A program made the position numbers and the translations under genes. The notes below the pieces were generated by a model. The model worked only from the letters and a program-made list of their open reading frames with translations, was not told the DNA's origin and did not search any database. From JBBDMU01 sp040905685 (GTDB lineage: Bacteria; Bacteroidota; Rhodothermia; Balneolales; Natronogracilivirgulaceae): a stretch of 49,489 nt of DNA. How positions within the stretch are numbered: the stretch's first letter is position 1; each line of letters starts with the position of its first letter. Where the stretch lies: contig JBBDRB010000024.1 of assembly GCA_040905685.1 (NCBI GenBank), forward strand, positions 1 through 49,489. The letters are read 5' to 3'. Of the stretch, positions 8,074 through 16,187 are shown one piece after another.

Positions 8074-9021
8074 CTAAAAAAAATAGCCTGCGCTGATGCC
8101 ATGTGCCGTTCCAAAACCGGCAGCAAACGGGGCAAATGCATAATCGAAATCGAAATTATTAACACGGACCCCCGCGCCAAGGGATATGCTCCTGGTTGGA
8201 TGATGGGTTTTATACCCGCTTCTGAGGATCAGCATCTCCGATATTTCCACCCTTAAGGCCAGGTTGAAATGAGCTTCATCCTGGCTTATGATATCCGAAT
8301 TCTCATCATCAGGGCGGACCTCATTGAGTGGTTTTACATAATCAGAACTAATTATAAAAAGTAAAGGCACTGAAGCCGTATTACCCTGTGTTGAGAACTG
8401 CAGAGCCTGTATATCCACTCCGGCACGGATAGACGTCGGCAGATGGGTAGCTTCAAGGTAAAGTTCCTGCATTTGACCGTAATTAAGCAAAGCGGCTCCG
8501 AGACGGATCCGCTCATCATAAAAGTCGGCCGCCGCACCTGCCGACACGGCCACGCCACTGGCATTCTGGAGGAAAAGCTGTTCATGCAGAAACATTCCTG
8601 TCAGGCCGAGGGAAAACGGACCCAGGTCATGGGAATAGGCCCCGGCTATGGATAGGTAATGCTCACCAGGACTGTCACGCTGTTCAATATCCTCTACCAA
8701 AGAGGAGATAATGCCAAAGGCGAAGGCGTCCCGGTCCCGCTTAAAATTGACGGCGGCATGACTGTTCCGGGTTCCGGCCGCCCCCCATGTTATATAAGAG
8801 AGGATCCCGGCCGACTGCTTTTCAAGGGAAAGCAAGGCAGGGTTGGTAAACAGAGAAGATGCTCCGGAAGGGATGGCCGTGTGGGCTTCCGACATGCCAA
8901 GTGACCTTGCGGACGGACCCATATTCAAAAATTGCATTCCGCTTGAGTGCTGGGCATAGCCGTTTTTATAGCAACCAAAGAAAGTGAGCAGTAATGTTGT
9001 AAGCAGCGCAATCCGGACCAT
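8074..9021 (-). CDS. PorV/PorQ-family outer-membrane beta-barrel protein
   Basis: A 315-residue protein with an N-terminal signal peptide and the family signature near the start of the mature protein: FLNMGPSARSLGMSEAHTAI followed by SSLFTNPALLSL. The rest alternates short hydrophobic strands, as expected for a barrel, and ends with a terminal Phe (AGYFF). PorV and PorQ of the type IX secretion system belong to this family, but many members work outside it. No other type IX gene is in the window, so a secretion role is not claimed. It is divergent from the trp operon across a 129-base space before the trp leader peptide. Confidence 0.75.
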   Translation of the reverse strand: MVRIALLTTLLLTFFGCYKNGYAQHSSGMQFLNMGPSARSLGMSEAHTAIPSGASSLFTNPALLSLEKQSAGILSYITWGAAGTRNSHAAVNFKRDRDAFAFGIISSLVEDIEQRDSPGEHYLSIAGAYSHDLGPFSLGLTGMFLHEQLFLQNASGVAVSAGAAADFYDERIRLGAALLNYGQMQELYLEATHLPTSIRAGVDIQALQFSTQGNTASVPLLFIISSDYVKPLNEVRPDDENSDIISQDEAHFNLALRVEISEMLILRSGYKTHHPTRSISLGAGVRVNNFDFDYAFAPFAAGFGTAHGISAGYFF

Positions 9022-9115
9022 AGAGCAGGCATTCAGGAATTCTGGGCGAAAGTAACAGGGTATAAGATATCATCACACAAACAAATGTGGTATTATTTTT
9101 TAAAGAGGCCCCGGC

Positions 9116-9144
9116 TTGACTTTCATGCACCGGCAAGCTAACTT
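9116..9144 (+). promoter_or_regulatory. Candidate trp operon promoter
   Basis: TTGACT (9116-9121) and TAACTT (9139-9144) with a 17-base spacer. If this is the promoter, transcription would start at or next to the leader-peptide ATG at 9151, making the leader message almost leaderless. A second AT-rich possibility, GTATAAGAT near 9060, lies further upstream and lacks a clear -35 box. Confidence 0.35.
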
Positions 9145-9150
9145 CTCATC

Positions 9151-9204
9151 ATGATTTTCAAACACGCTAAACATATTAATTCCTGGTGGCCGACGATTCG
9201 CTGA
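9151..9204 (+). CDS. trpL: trp operon leader peptide with tandem Trp codons
   Basis: An ATG-to-TGA frame of 17 codons: MIFKHAKHINSWWPTIR. Two adjacent Trp codons are at 9184-9189, five codons before the stop. It sits 91 bases ahead of trpE and directly upstream of a strong intrinsic terminator. This is the arrangement of E. coli TrpL (14 residues, also with WW). Its role would be to stall the ribosome when charged tRNA-Trp is scarce. It is too short for standard gene finding. The case rests on the combination of WW, position and the RNA structures that follow. Confidence 0.85.
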   Translation: MIFKHAKHINSWWPTIR

Positions 9205-9258
9205 GCGGATTGACGTTGCGTGTGTATTACTTCCTGTTTAACGCTCCCTAACCCGCTT
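9203..9258 (+). promoter_or_regulatory. Candidate trp antiterminator
   Basis: GAGCGGATT (9203-9211), which overlaps the leader stop codon, can pair with AACCCGCTT (9250-9258) in eight of nine positions. The second segment is the left arm of the terminator hairpin. A ribosome stalled at the Trp codons (9184-9189) would leave 9203-9211 free, letting this pairing form and block termination. A ribosome at the stop codon would cover it and free the terminator. This is the textbook attenuation geometry, read here by eye. Confidence 0.65.
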
Positions 9259-9283
9259 CAGATTCCTGGATGTGGGTTTTTTT
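9250..9283 (+). terminator. trp attenuator terminator
   Basis: AACCCGCTTCAG (9250-9261) pairs with CTGGA(T)GTGGGTT (9266-9278), a 12-pair stem with two G-U pairs, one bulged T and an ATTC loop. It runs directly into a T-run (9277-9283). The trpE start is only 13 bases after the T-run, so this is an internal attenuator of the operon rather than the end of another gene. Confidence 0.85.
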
Positions 9284-9295
9284 ATGTCATGACGT

Positions 9296-10753
9296 ATGGA
9301 TTACGAACGATTTAAGCTATTAGCCAAAGATTATACGGCCATTCCGGTGCATCACACCCTGATGGCCGATACCGTTACGCCCGTTTCCCTGTTTCTAAAA
9401 CTGCGGGAAAATAGCAGGTATCCCTTCCTGTTTGAATCAGTCGAAGGAGGGGAGCATCTGGCCAGGTACTCTTTCCTGGGGTGCAATCCCTATCAGGTGC
9501 TTGAATTCAAAGATCAGAACCTGACCCTTAGCCGGGACGGCAGTACGCAGACCCTTGACGGAGACTATTATCGGGTGCTTAAAGATTTGACAGGAAATTA
9601 TAAGGAACCCAGCCTGCCGGGTATACCGCGGCTCACCGGGGGAGCGGTAGGCTATTCCGCCTATGACACGGTCCGCCTGACAGAACATCTGCCGAATATA
9701 CCGGAAGATGACCTGAATTTGCCGGAAGCCATCTGGGCTTTTTACGATGAAATTTATGCCTTCGATCATGTTAAGCATAGGATACTGCTGATCAAGACCG
9801 CGTTTATTGATAAAGATTCGGATCCCGCTGAAGTCTATGGCCATGCCCGGGAAGCTCTGGGCGCGATGGAGGCCAATACCAAAAAACACGCCGAGACCGC
9901 TTTGCCTTTTTCCCTCACCGGCGACCGACTTGAAAGCAATACAGATAAAGATGATTTTTGCCGGAAAGTTTTAAAAGCAAAGGAATACATCCGGGAAGGG
10001 GATATCTTTCAGGTCGTCCTCTCCCAGCGGTTCAAAAGTACTTTTGACGGTGACCGCTTTATGCTTTACCGTGCGCTGAGAATGGTGAATCCGTCCCCGT
10101 ATTTGTTTTATCTGGATTTTCATGCTTTCTCTCTGGTTGGTTCGTCACCGGAAGTACTGGTCCGCGTTCAGGACGGCGAGGCACAGGTACTGCCGATAGC
10201 CGGTACACGCCCCCGCGGGAAAACGGATGAAGAGGACCGGTCACTGGAACTGGATCTTAAAAATGATCCCAAGGAAGTTGCCGAACATATTATGCTCGTC
10301 GATCTGGGCCGGAATGACCTGTCCCGCATTTGTGAGCCCAAAACGGTAAAAATGCGCCGCAACCAGGTTGTCGAGCGTTATTCCCATGTCATGCATATAG
10401 TTTCTGATGTGGCCGGGAAGCTCAGCCAACACAACCATCCTGTTGATGCACTCATCCATTGTTTTCCTGCCGGAACCGTAAGCGGAGCGCCGAAAGTGCG
10501 GGCCATGGAGATCATAGATGAACTGGAAACCACCAAGAGAGGTCCGTATGCCGGCGCCGTGGGATATATCGACTTCTCCGGTAACATGGATACATGCATT
10601 GCCATAAGAACAATGGTTGCTACCGAAGACTCGGTCTATATACAGGCCGGGGCCGGGATCGTGGCCGACAGCGTCCCGGAAAACGAATACGAAGAAACCG
10701 TCAACAAAGCCAAAGCGCTTATTGAGGCATTGGACGTGGCTTTGGAAGTATGA
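9296..10753 (+). CDS. trpE: Anthranilate synthase component I
   Basis: Chorismate-using subunit that makes anthranilate with ammonia supplied by TrpG. The N-terminal feedback-type segment FLFESVEGGEHLARYSFLG matches the tryptophan-binding region of TrpE. The C-terminal chorismate-binding domain has LPIAGTRPRGKT, FPAGTVSGAPKVRAMEIIDE and GAGIVADS. Length 485 residues is normal. Start at 9296 just after the attenuator terminator. First structural gene of the trp operon. Control is expected at two levels: attenuation of transcription and allosteric inhibition by tryptophan. The trp context makes aminodeoxychorismate synthase (PabB) unlikely. Confidence 0.96.
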   Translation: MDYERFKLLAKDYTAIPVHHTLMADTVTPVSLFLKLRENSRYPFLFESVEGGEHLARYSFLGCNPYQVLEFKDQNLTLSRDGSTQTLDGDYYRVLKDLTGNYKEPSLPGIPRLTGGAVGYSAYDTVRLTEHLPNIPEDDLNLPEAIWAFYDEIYAFDHVKHRILLIKTAFIDKDSDPAEVYGHAREALGAMEANTKKHAETALPFSLTGDRLESNTDKDDFCRKVLKAKEYIREGDIFQVVLSQRFKSTFDGDRFMLYRALRMVNPSPYLFYLDFHAFSLVGSSPEVLVRVQDGEAQVLPIAGTRPRGKTDEEDRSLELDLKNDPKEVAEHIMLVDLGRNDLSRICEPKTVKMRRNQVVERYSHVMHIVSDVAGKLSQHNHPVDALIHCFPAGTVSGAPKVRAMEIIDELETTKRGPYAGAVGYIDFSGNMDTCIAIRTMVATEDSVYIQAGAGIVADSVPENEYEETVNKAKALIEALDVALEV

Positions 10754-10767
10754 AATTAACCTGAACA

Positions 10768-11748
10768 ATGAATAAGACCATTCTCTCCGGTATACAGCCT
10801 TCAGGCCTCTTGCATATCGGTAATTATTTTGGGGCCATTAAGCAGCATCTCGAAATGCAGACAAAAGGAGAGGCATTTTATTTCATCGCCAATTACCATT
10901 CCCTAACCTCGTTAGCTGACGGCGATAAATTGCGCCGGTACACACTGGATGTTACACTGGATTACCTGGCTCTCGGAATGGATCCGGAGAATTGCACATT
11001 TTTTGCGCACAGTGAAGTGCCCCAGGTTACCGAGCTGGCCTGGATACTGGGTACCCTGTGTCCGGTTAGCCTGATGGAAAAGGGAGTATCCTATAAAGAT
11101 AAAGTGGCTCAGGGTCTGCCTGCCAATGTAGGTTTATTTACCTATCCTATCTTGCAGGCCGCCGATATACTGATATACGGTTCCGATCTGGTTCCGGTAG
11201 GAGCCGATCAGAAACAGAACATTGAAATAGCCCGCGATCTGGCCGCTAAATTCAATCATACTTATGATTGCGATGTCTTGACCCTACCGGAAGCCTGTAT
11301 TGTAAAATCCGTTGCCAGCGTGCCGGGTACAGACGGCCGGAAAATGAGCAAGTCATATAACAACGCGATCAATATTTTCGATGAAGGCAAAACGCTCCGG
11401 AAGAAGGTCATGTCCATACAAACGGATTCGAAGGGACTCGAAGACCCCAAAGATCCCGATGCATGCAATGTATTTGCATTGATAAGATTATTTGCCGACA
11501 AGGAGATCATTGCCGATACGGAGAAAAAATACAGGGCCGGCGGGTTTGGATACGGCGATGCTAAAAAACGGCTTCTTGAACTCATTGAAGATTATTTTGC
11601 CGAAGCCAGGGAAAAACGAAAAGTACTGGCAGAAAACGAAGGCTACGTTCTTGATATCCTGCGTGAAGGGGGCGAAAAAGCCCGCAAACGCGCCGGCGAA
11701 ACAATGGTCCTTGTTCGCGATGTTACCGGCATTAATCTGTACACATAG
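10768..11748 (+). CDS. trpS: Tryptophanyl-tRNA synthetase
   Basis: Charges tRNA-Trp with tryptophan. Class I synthetase signatures are present: SGIQPSGLLHIGNYFGAI (HIGN version of HIGH) near the N-terminus and GRKMSKSYNN (KMSKS) in the second half. Length 326 residues is typical for the bacterial enzyme. It lies 14 bases after trpE and 39 before trpG, on the same strand, so it is almost certainly in the trp message. trpS is usually a separate gene. Here its expression would fall under the attenuator, which reads the amount of charged tRNA-Trp that TrpS makes. Confidence 0.97.
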   Translation: MNKTILSGIQPSGLLHIGNYFGAIKQHLEMQTKGEAFYFIANYHSLTSLADGDKLRRYTLDVTLDYLALGMDPENCTFFAHSEVPQVTELAWILGTLCPVSLMEKGVSYKDKVAQGLPANVGLFTYPILQAADILIYGSDLVPVGADQKQNIEIARDLAAKFNHTYDCDVLTLPEACIVKSVASVPGTDGRKMSKSYNNAINIFDEGKTLRKKVMSIQTDSKGLEDPKDPDACNVFALIRLFADKEIIADTEKKYRAGGFGYGDAKKRLLELIEDYFAEAREKRKVLAENEGYVLDILREGGEKARKRAGETMVLVRDVTGINLYT

Positions 11749-11787
11749 TGCACTGAATTAGTATATTAAGGCAACTAAGGCACCAAT

Positions 11788-12351
11788 ATGATTCTTATAA
11801 TTGACAATTACGATTCCTTTACCTATAACCTGGTTCATCTGATCGCTGAACATGAAGGCGATTATAAGGTCGTTCGAAACGATGCGCTGACCCTGGAAGA
11901 GATCAAAAATCTTAATCCGGCGAAAATTCTCATATCCCCCGGTCCGGGCCGGCCCGAGAATGCAGGCATTACCGAACGGGTAATCCGTGAATTGGGTAAG
12001 CAAATCCCCATCCTTGGCGTATGCCTGGGACATCAGGCCATCGGTCATGTATACGGCTGCGAGGTTTCGTATGCTCCGGTGCTGATGCATGGAAAGACAT
12101 CGCTTGTTGAGCATGACAGTTTGTCGATCTATAAAAACATCACCCAGAACTTTACAGCAACCCGTTATCATTCCCTGGTCTTAAATCCCGCTGCCATCCC
12201 GAAGGACCTGACCGTGACATCAAAATCAGCGGACGGCACCGTTATGGGTGTCCGCCATAACCATTATCCTGTTGAGGGCATTCAGTTCCACCCTGAAAGT
12301 ATATTGACCACCGAAGGTCCTAAAATCATTAAAAACTGGATTTTCCAGTAA
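11788..12351 (+). CDS. trpG: Anthranilate synthase component II (glutamine amidotransferase)
   Basis: Class I glutamine amidotransferase that supplies ammonia to TrpE. The catalytic triad is visible: Cys79 in LGVCLGHQ, and His168 and Glu170 in FHPES. The oxyanion segment SPGPGRPENAG is at about residues 50-60. Length 187 residues shows a stand-alone domain, not fused to TrpD or TrpE. Its place between trpS and trpD supports the trp role, but in many bacteria one such subunit also serves folate synthesis (PabA). Confidence 0.95.
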   Translation: MILIIDNYDSFTYNLVHLIAEHEGDYKVVRNDALTLEEIKNLNPAKILISPGPGRPENAGITERVIRELGKQIPILGVCLGHQAIGHVYGCEVSYAPVLMHGKTSLVEHDSLSIYKNITQNFTATRYHSLVLNPAAIPKDLTVTSKSADGTVMGVRHNHYPVEGIQFHPESILTTEGPKIIKNWIFQ

Positions 12352-12406
12352 TCAGACGGCTGCTATTGAATATTGGCTGTACCCCTGTTACCCTAAAAAA
12401 TACAGT

Positions 12407-13432
12407 ATGAGCTTTACCGATATATTGGAAAAACTAAGTTTCGGGCAGAACCTGACCGAAGAGGAATCCGGTTATGCCCTGAGCGAGATCGTCTCCGGAA
12501 ATGTGAACCAGTCAAGGATTGCCGCATTTTTATTCGGCATGCGAAGCAAAGGTGAAACGGTTGACGAACTCACGGCTTTTGTGCAGGTTATGCGCAATGC
12601 CGCCGTACCGGTTGATGCCGCACATGAATATGCCGTCGACCTTTGCGGTACCGGCGGGGATCATTCCAATACCTTTAATATTTCCACGGCGGCGATGTTC
12701 CTGGTGGCCGGGGCCGGAGTGCCGGTTTTGAAACACGGGAACCGCAGCGTTTCCAGTAACAGCGGCAGTGCCGATGTGCTCGAAAGTTTGGGAGCTAAGC
12801 CAGTACTGGAGAAAAAGGCTGTTGAAGATTGCTTCAGGGAAACAAAGATGGCCTTCATGTTTGCCCCGTATTTCCATCCGGCCATGAAATATGTCATGCC
12901 GGCCCGCAAGGACCTGGCTATGCGCACGTTTTTTAATCTCCTTGGACCCTTGCTGAATCCTGCAGGGGTGAAACGTCAGGTAATCGGGGCTTACAGCCGG
13001 GAAGCCGCCCAGACGATCATCAGCATACTGGCTAAACTCGGGACCGAATTTGCCTACGTGCTGCATGCCCATGACGGGCTGGATGAATTCTCCACTACGT
13101 CGGCAACGGATGTTTTTGAACTTAAGAACAGTGTATTTACCGGCCCCGCCCGTTTTGATTCCCGCACGCTCGGGTTTTCTGAAACGGATATGAAATCCCT
13201 GGAAGGAGGCAATGCCGATGAAAATGCGGGCATCATCCAGGCCATATTCGACAATAAGGCGACAGAGGCCCAGGCTGAAATAGTCATGTTGAACGCCACT
13301 TTTGCTATTCATGCATCCGGCATCTTTGAGGATTTGCAGGAATCCCATCTGGCGGCCCGGGAAAGCCTGGAGGCCGGTAAAGCTAAGAAAGCCCTCAACG
13401 ATTTTATCCAAAGCACAAACGACCTGGGATAA
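12407..13432 (+). CDS. trpD: Anthranilate phosphoribosyltransferase
   Basis: Transfers phosphoribose from PRPP to anthranilate. The PRPP-binding glycine-rich segment is DLCGTGGDHSNTFNISTA, followed by VPVLKHGNRSVSSNSGSADVLE. An N-terminal helical domain with SEIVSGNVNQSRIAAFLFGMRSKG is typical. Length 341 residues is normal. The stop at 13430-13432 is followed within a few bases by the trpC N-terminus, so the pair is tightly coupled. Confidence 0.97.
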   Translation: MSFTDILEKLSFGQNLTEEESGYALSEIVSGNVNQSRIAAFLFGMRSKGETVDELTAFVQVMRNAAVPVDAAHEYAVDLCGTGGDHSNTFNISTAAMFLVAGAGVPVLKHGNRSVSSNSGSADVLESLGAKPVLEKKAVEDCFRETKMAFMFAPYFHPAMKYVMPARKDLAMRTFFNLLGPLLNPAGVKRQVIGAYSREAAQTIISILAKLGTEFAYVLHAHDGLDEFSTTSATDVFELKNSVFTGPARFDSRTLGFSETDMKSLEGGNADENAGIIQAIFDNKATEAQAEIVMLNATFAIHASGIFEDLQESHLAARESLEAGKAKKALNDFIQSTNDLG

Positions 13433-13436
13433 TCAC

Positions 13437-14213
13437 ATCACAATTCTGGATAAAATAGTAGAGCAGACACGCGGGGATATTGCAAGGCGCAAGAAGAAAA
13501 TCTCCTGGCATGGCCTGGGTGACCTGCCTGACTTCGGCCGTCCGCGCAGGGATTTTGAAGCGGCCCTGGATACCCCCGGAAAAGTGGCCGTCATTGCCGA
13601 AATTAAAAAGGCATCGCCCTCTAAAGGCGTAATCAGGGAAGATTTTAACCCCTGCAAACATGCCGGTCAGTACGAAAAGGGGGGAGCATCGGCCCTGTCT
13701 GTCCTGACAGACCAACCGTTTTTTCAGGGGGATCTTCAATATCTTAAGATGGTATCGCGGGAAACATCACTGCCGGTACTCAGAAAGGATTTTATTGTCG
13801 ATTTTTACCAGATCCGGGAGGCTGTTGCCTTTGGGGCCGATGCCGTGCTGCTGATCGCTTCGATCACCGACGGCAGCCAGCTTTCCGAACTGCACCATGC
13901 AGCCCGTGAGGCCGGCCTTGCGGCATTGGTGGAATGCTATAGCGAAGAGGATACCCAAAAGGTCGATTTTGGACAGGTCAGCCTGTTTGGCGTGAACAAC
14001 CGGGATTTAAATACGTTCAAAGTGGACGTACACCGGGGCATAAAACTGCTGAATATGGCTCCCGACGGGGTCATAAGGGTATCGGAAAGCGGACTGACCA
14101 CCAGAGACGATCTGCTTTTGCTGAAAGACAATGGTGTTCATGCCGCACTGATCGGCGAACATTTTATGAGGCAGGATGATCCCGGAAAGGGACTGAAGGA
14201 AATCATTGACTGA
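13437..14213 (+). CDS. trpC: Indole-3-glycerol phosphate synthase, unusual start
   Basis: Closes the indole ring of indole-3-glycerol phosphate. TIM-barrel motifs: AEIKKASPSKGVI, LPVLRKDFIVD, LFGVNNRDLNTF and VSESGLTTRDD. Family members start with a segment like ILDKIVEQTR, which here begins right after the trpD stop. No ATG, GTG or TTG is there. The nearest in-frame ATG codons (13302, 13311) would add about 42-45 residues read from inside trpD in another frame, which is unlikely. ATC at 13437 gives MTILDKIVEQ and is my choice; ATT at 13443 and CTG at 13446 are other possibilities. Body about 258 residues. Function certain; start uncertain. Confidence 0.92.
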   Translation: MTILDKIVEQTRGDIARRKKKISWHGLGDLPDFGRPRRDFEAALDTPGKVAVIAEIKKASPSKGVIREDFNPCKHAGQYEKGGASALSVLTDQPFFQGDLQYLKMVSRETSLPVLRKDFIVDFYQIREAVAFGADAVLLIASITDGSQLSELHHAAREAGLAALVECYSEEDTQKVDFGQVSLFGVNNRDLNTFKVDVHRGIKLLNMAPDGVIRVSESGLTTRDDLLLLKDNGVHAALIGEHFMRQDDPGKGLKEIID

Positions 14214-14305
14214 TAAGCCTTCTGATTTCAGGCCGGTTTCTTTACCATGAGTTTTCTTATTGCTATTTTGAGAACTTGTATTTTTTTGATCAATATATTA
14301 TCCAC

Positions 14306-14959
14306 ATGGAAACGGAAGGCAACCATACCCGCGTGAAGATCTGCGGCATCACTACCCTGGAGGACGGACGCTTTGCTTCCGGGGCCCAGGCCGATTTTCT
14401 GGGTTTCATATTCTGGCCGGGAAGTCCCCGTTTCGTTACGGCCGAAACGGCGGCGGGGATTATTGACTGGATTGAGGGTCCGGAGTGCGTTGGGGTATTC
14501 GTGGATCAACCCGCTGAGGAGGTAAACCGTCTGGCGGAGGAAACGGGCATTGACCTGGTTCAGCTCCACGGGGATGAAAGTGTGGATTACTGCCTTCAGA
14601 TGAACAAACCCGTGATCAAGAGCTTCCGGGTAAAACCGGGCATGACCGCTGAGGATCTTCAGGATATGATCCTTCCCTATCTGAGCCATGTAGCCTTCAT
14701 CCTTTTTGATTCCTTTGACAGGGAAGTTCAGGGCGGTTCAGGAAAGACTTTTGACTGGGGGCTGATTGAAAAACTTAATGAGCGTATCCCCGTTATCCTT
14801 GCAGGCGGACTTAACCCGGAAAATATTGCCCGCGCCATTGAAACGGTAAAACCATTTGCAGTAGATGTCTCCAGCGGCGTCGAACTTGAGCCCGGTATCA
14901 AGGATTTTGAAAAGATGACTGTCTTTTTTGATAAAATAAGAACAATTAATGAAGGTTAA
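14306..14959 (+). CDS. trpF: Phosphoribosylanthranilate isomerase
   Basis: Isomerises phosphoribosylanthranilate, the step before TrpC. Motifs in order: VKICGITTLED with the catalytic cysteine, LGFIFWPGSPRFV, LVQLHGDES, LFDSFDREVQGGSGKTFDW with the catalytic aspartate, LAGGLNPENI and VDVSSGVE. The ATG at 14306 is chosen because it precedes TRVKICGIT by seven codons; a TTG ten codons earlier is unlikely. 217 residues. A 92-base space before it is the longest inside the operon; I see no terminator in it. The 3' end overlaps trpB. Confidence 0.96.
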   Translation: METEGNHTRVKICGITTLEDGRFASGAQADFLGFIFWPGSPRFVTAETAAGIIDWIEGPECVGVFVDQPAEEVNRLAEETGIDLVQLHGDESVDYCLQMNKPVIKSFRVKPGMTAEDLQDMILPYLSHVAFILFDSFDREVQGGSGKTFDWGLIEKLNERIPVILAGGLNPENIARAIETVKPFAVDVSSGVELEPGIKDFEKMTVFFDKIRTINEG

Positions 14960-16187
14960 TAATATGCCAGGCATGGTCTTAGAATCTCTGTATAACGCTC
15001 CCGATGCAAGAGGGTATTATGGGAAATTCGGGGGTAAATTTGTACCTGAAATCCTTATACCGGCCCTTGAAGAACTGGAAGACGCGTATCAGTCTGCCAA
15101 ACCCGATCCCCTGTTCAGGCAGGAATACCGGGAACTGCTTAAAGAATACGTAGGCCGCGAAACTCCACTGACCTATGCAAACCGGCTCACCAGCCATTAT
15201 GGCAAAGCCGATATATATCTTAAGCGGGAAGATCTTTGCCATACAGGGGCCCATAAAATCAATAACGCCCTTGGACAAATACTGCTGGCCCGGAGGATGG
15301 GTAAAACCCGCATCATTGCCGAAACCGGGGCCGGTCAGCATGGCGTGGCCACAGCCACAGCCTGTGCCAGGTTCGGAATGGAATGTGTTATTTATATGGG
15401 TGCGGAAGACATTGAGCGTCAAAGTCTGAATGTGGACCGCATGAGGCTTCTTGGAGCTGAAGTTATTCCCGTGCACAGCGGCTCAAAAACGCTCAAGGAT
15501 GCTACCAATGAAGCGATCCGCGATTGGGTGACCCATGTCGGCGATACCTTTTACATTATCGGCTCTGCCGTGGGTCCCCATCCATATCCTATGCTGGTCA
15601 GGGATTTCCAAAGTGTGATCGGCGAAGAAACCAAAGTTCAGCTTCATGAGAAAACCGGCCGCTCACCGGATTATGTGGTGGCCTGTGTCGGGGGCGGTTC
15701 CAATGCCGCAGGGATCTTTTATCCGTTTATAAACGACAAGGCGGTCAGGCTGATTGCCGTCGAAGCGGCCGGGCTCGGCATTGACAGCGGTAAAACAGCA
15801 GCGACCCTAACACGGGGCACGCCCGGCATCCTGCACGGGTTTTTGAGCATGCTGCTTCAAAATGAAGACGGTCAGGTAACCCTGGCTCATTCCATCAGCG
15901 CCGGGCTGGATTATCCCGGCATTGGTCCGGAACATGCCCACCTGTTCGACACCAAAAGAGCCCGATATGTTCCCATAGATGATTTTCGGGCCATGGAGGG
16001 CGTTAAACTGACCTCTGAACTCGAGGGAATCATTCCGGCCCTGGAGACGGCCCATGCCCTGGCCTACCTCGATGACCTGATGCCAGAAACTTCAGAAGGG
16101 GAAATCGTAGTGGTCTGCCTGTCGGGAAGGGGCGATAAAGACATGAATACCATTTCCGCAGAACTCAAAAAACAAATCCATACCTGA
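14949..16187 (+). CDS. trpB: Tryptophan synthase beta chain
   Basis: Condenses indole with serine on pyridoxal phosphate to give tryptophan. The PLP lysine is Lys103 in HTGAHKINNALGQ. The phosphate-binding loop is CVGGGSNAAG, and ETGAGQHGVATATACA is also present. Length about 412 residues, normal for TrpB1. The start at 14949 overlaps trpF by 11 bases; ATG at 14964 is an equally good start. The stop overlaps the trpA start by one base, so alpha and beta subunits are made together. Confidence 0.97.
   Translation: MKVNNMPGMVLESLYNAPDARGYYGKFGGKFVPEILIPALEELEDAYQSAKPDPLFRQEYRELLKEYVGRETPLTYANRLTSHYGKADIYLKREDLCHTGAHKINNALGQILLARRMGKTRIIAETGAGQHGVATATACARFGMECVIYMGAEDIERQSLNVDRMRLLGAEVIPVHSGSKTLKDATNEAIRDWVTHVGDTFYIIGSAVGPHPYPMLVRDFQSVIGEETKVQLHEKTGRSPDYVVACVGGGSNAAGIFYPFINDKAVRLIAVEAAGLGIDSGKTAATLTRGTPGILHGFLSMLLQNEDGQVTLAHSISAGLDYPGIGPEHAHLFDTKRARYVPIDDFRAMEGVKLTSELEGIIPALETAHALAYLDDLMPETSEGEIVVVCLSGRGDKDMNTISAELKKQIHT

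Noticed and set aside
9022..9150. T-box riboswitch for the trp operon
   Set aside because: No T-box consensus (GGGTGG...ACCGCG type) is present; the leader peptide with WW codons explains the control.
12530..13411. Long minus-strand open frame of 293 codons opposite trpD
   Set aside because: It is a shadow of trpD; its translation has no known motif and many rare-looking His/Gly runs, while trpD carries all family motifs.
13302..13436. Upstream ATG that would extend TrpC by 45 residues
   Set aside because: The extra part is read from trpD in another frame and has no match to TrpC; the conserved N-terminus begins after the trpD stop.
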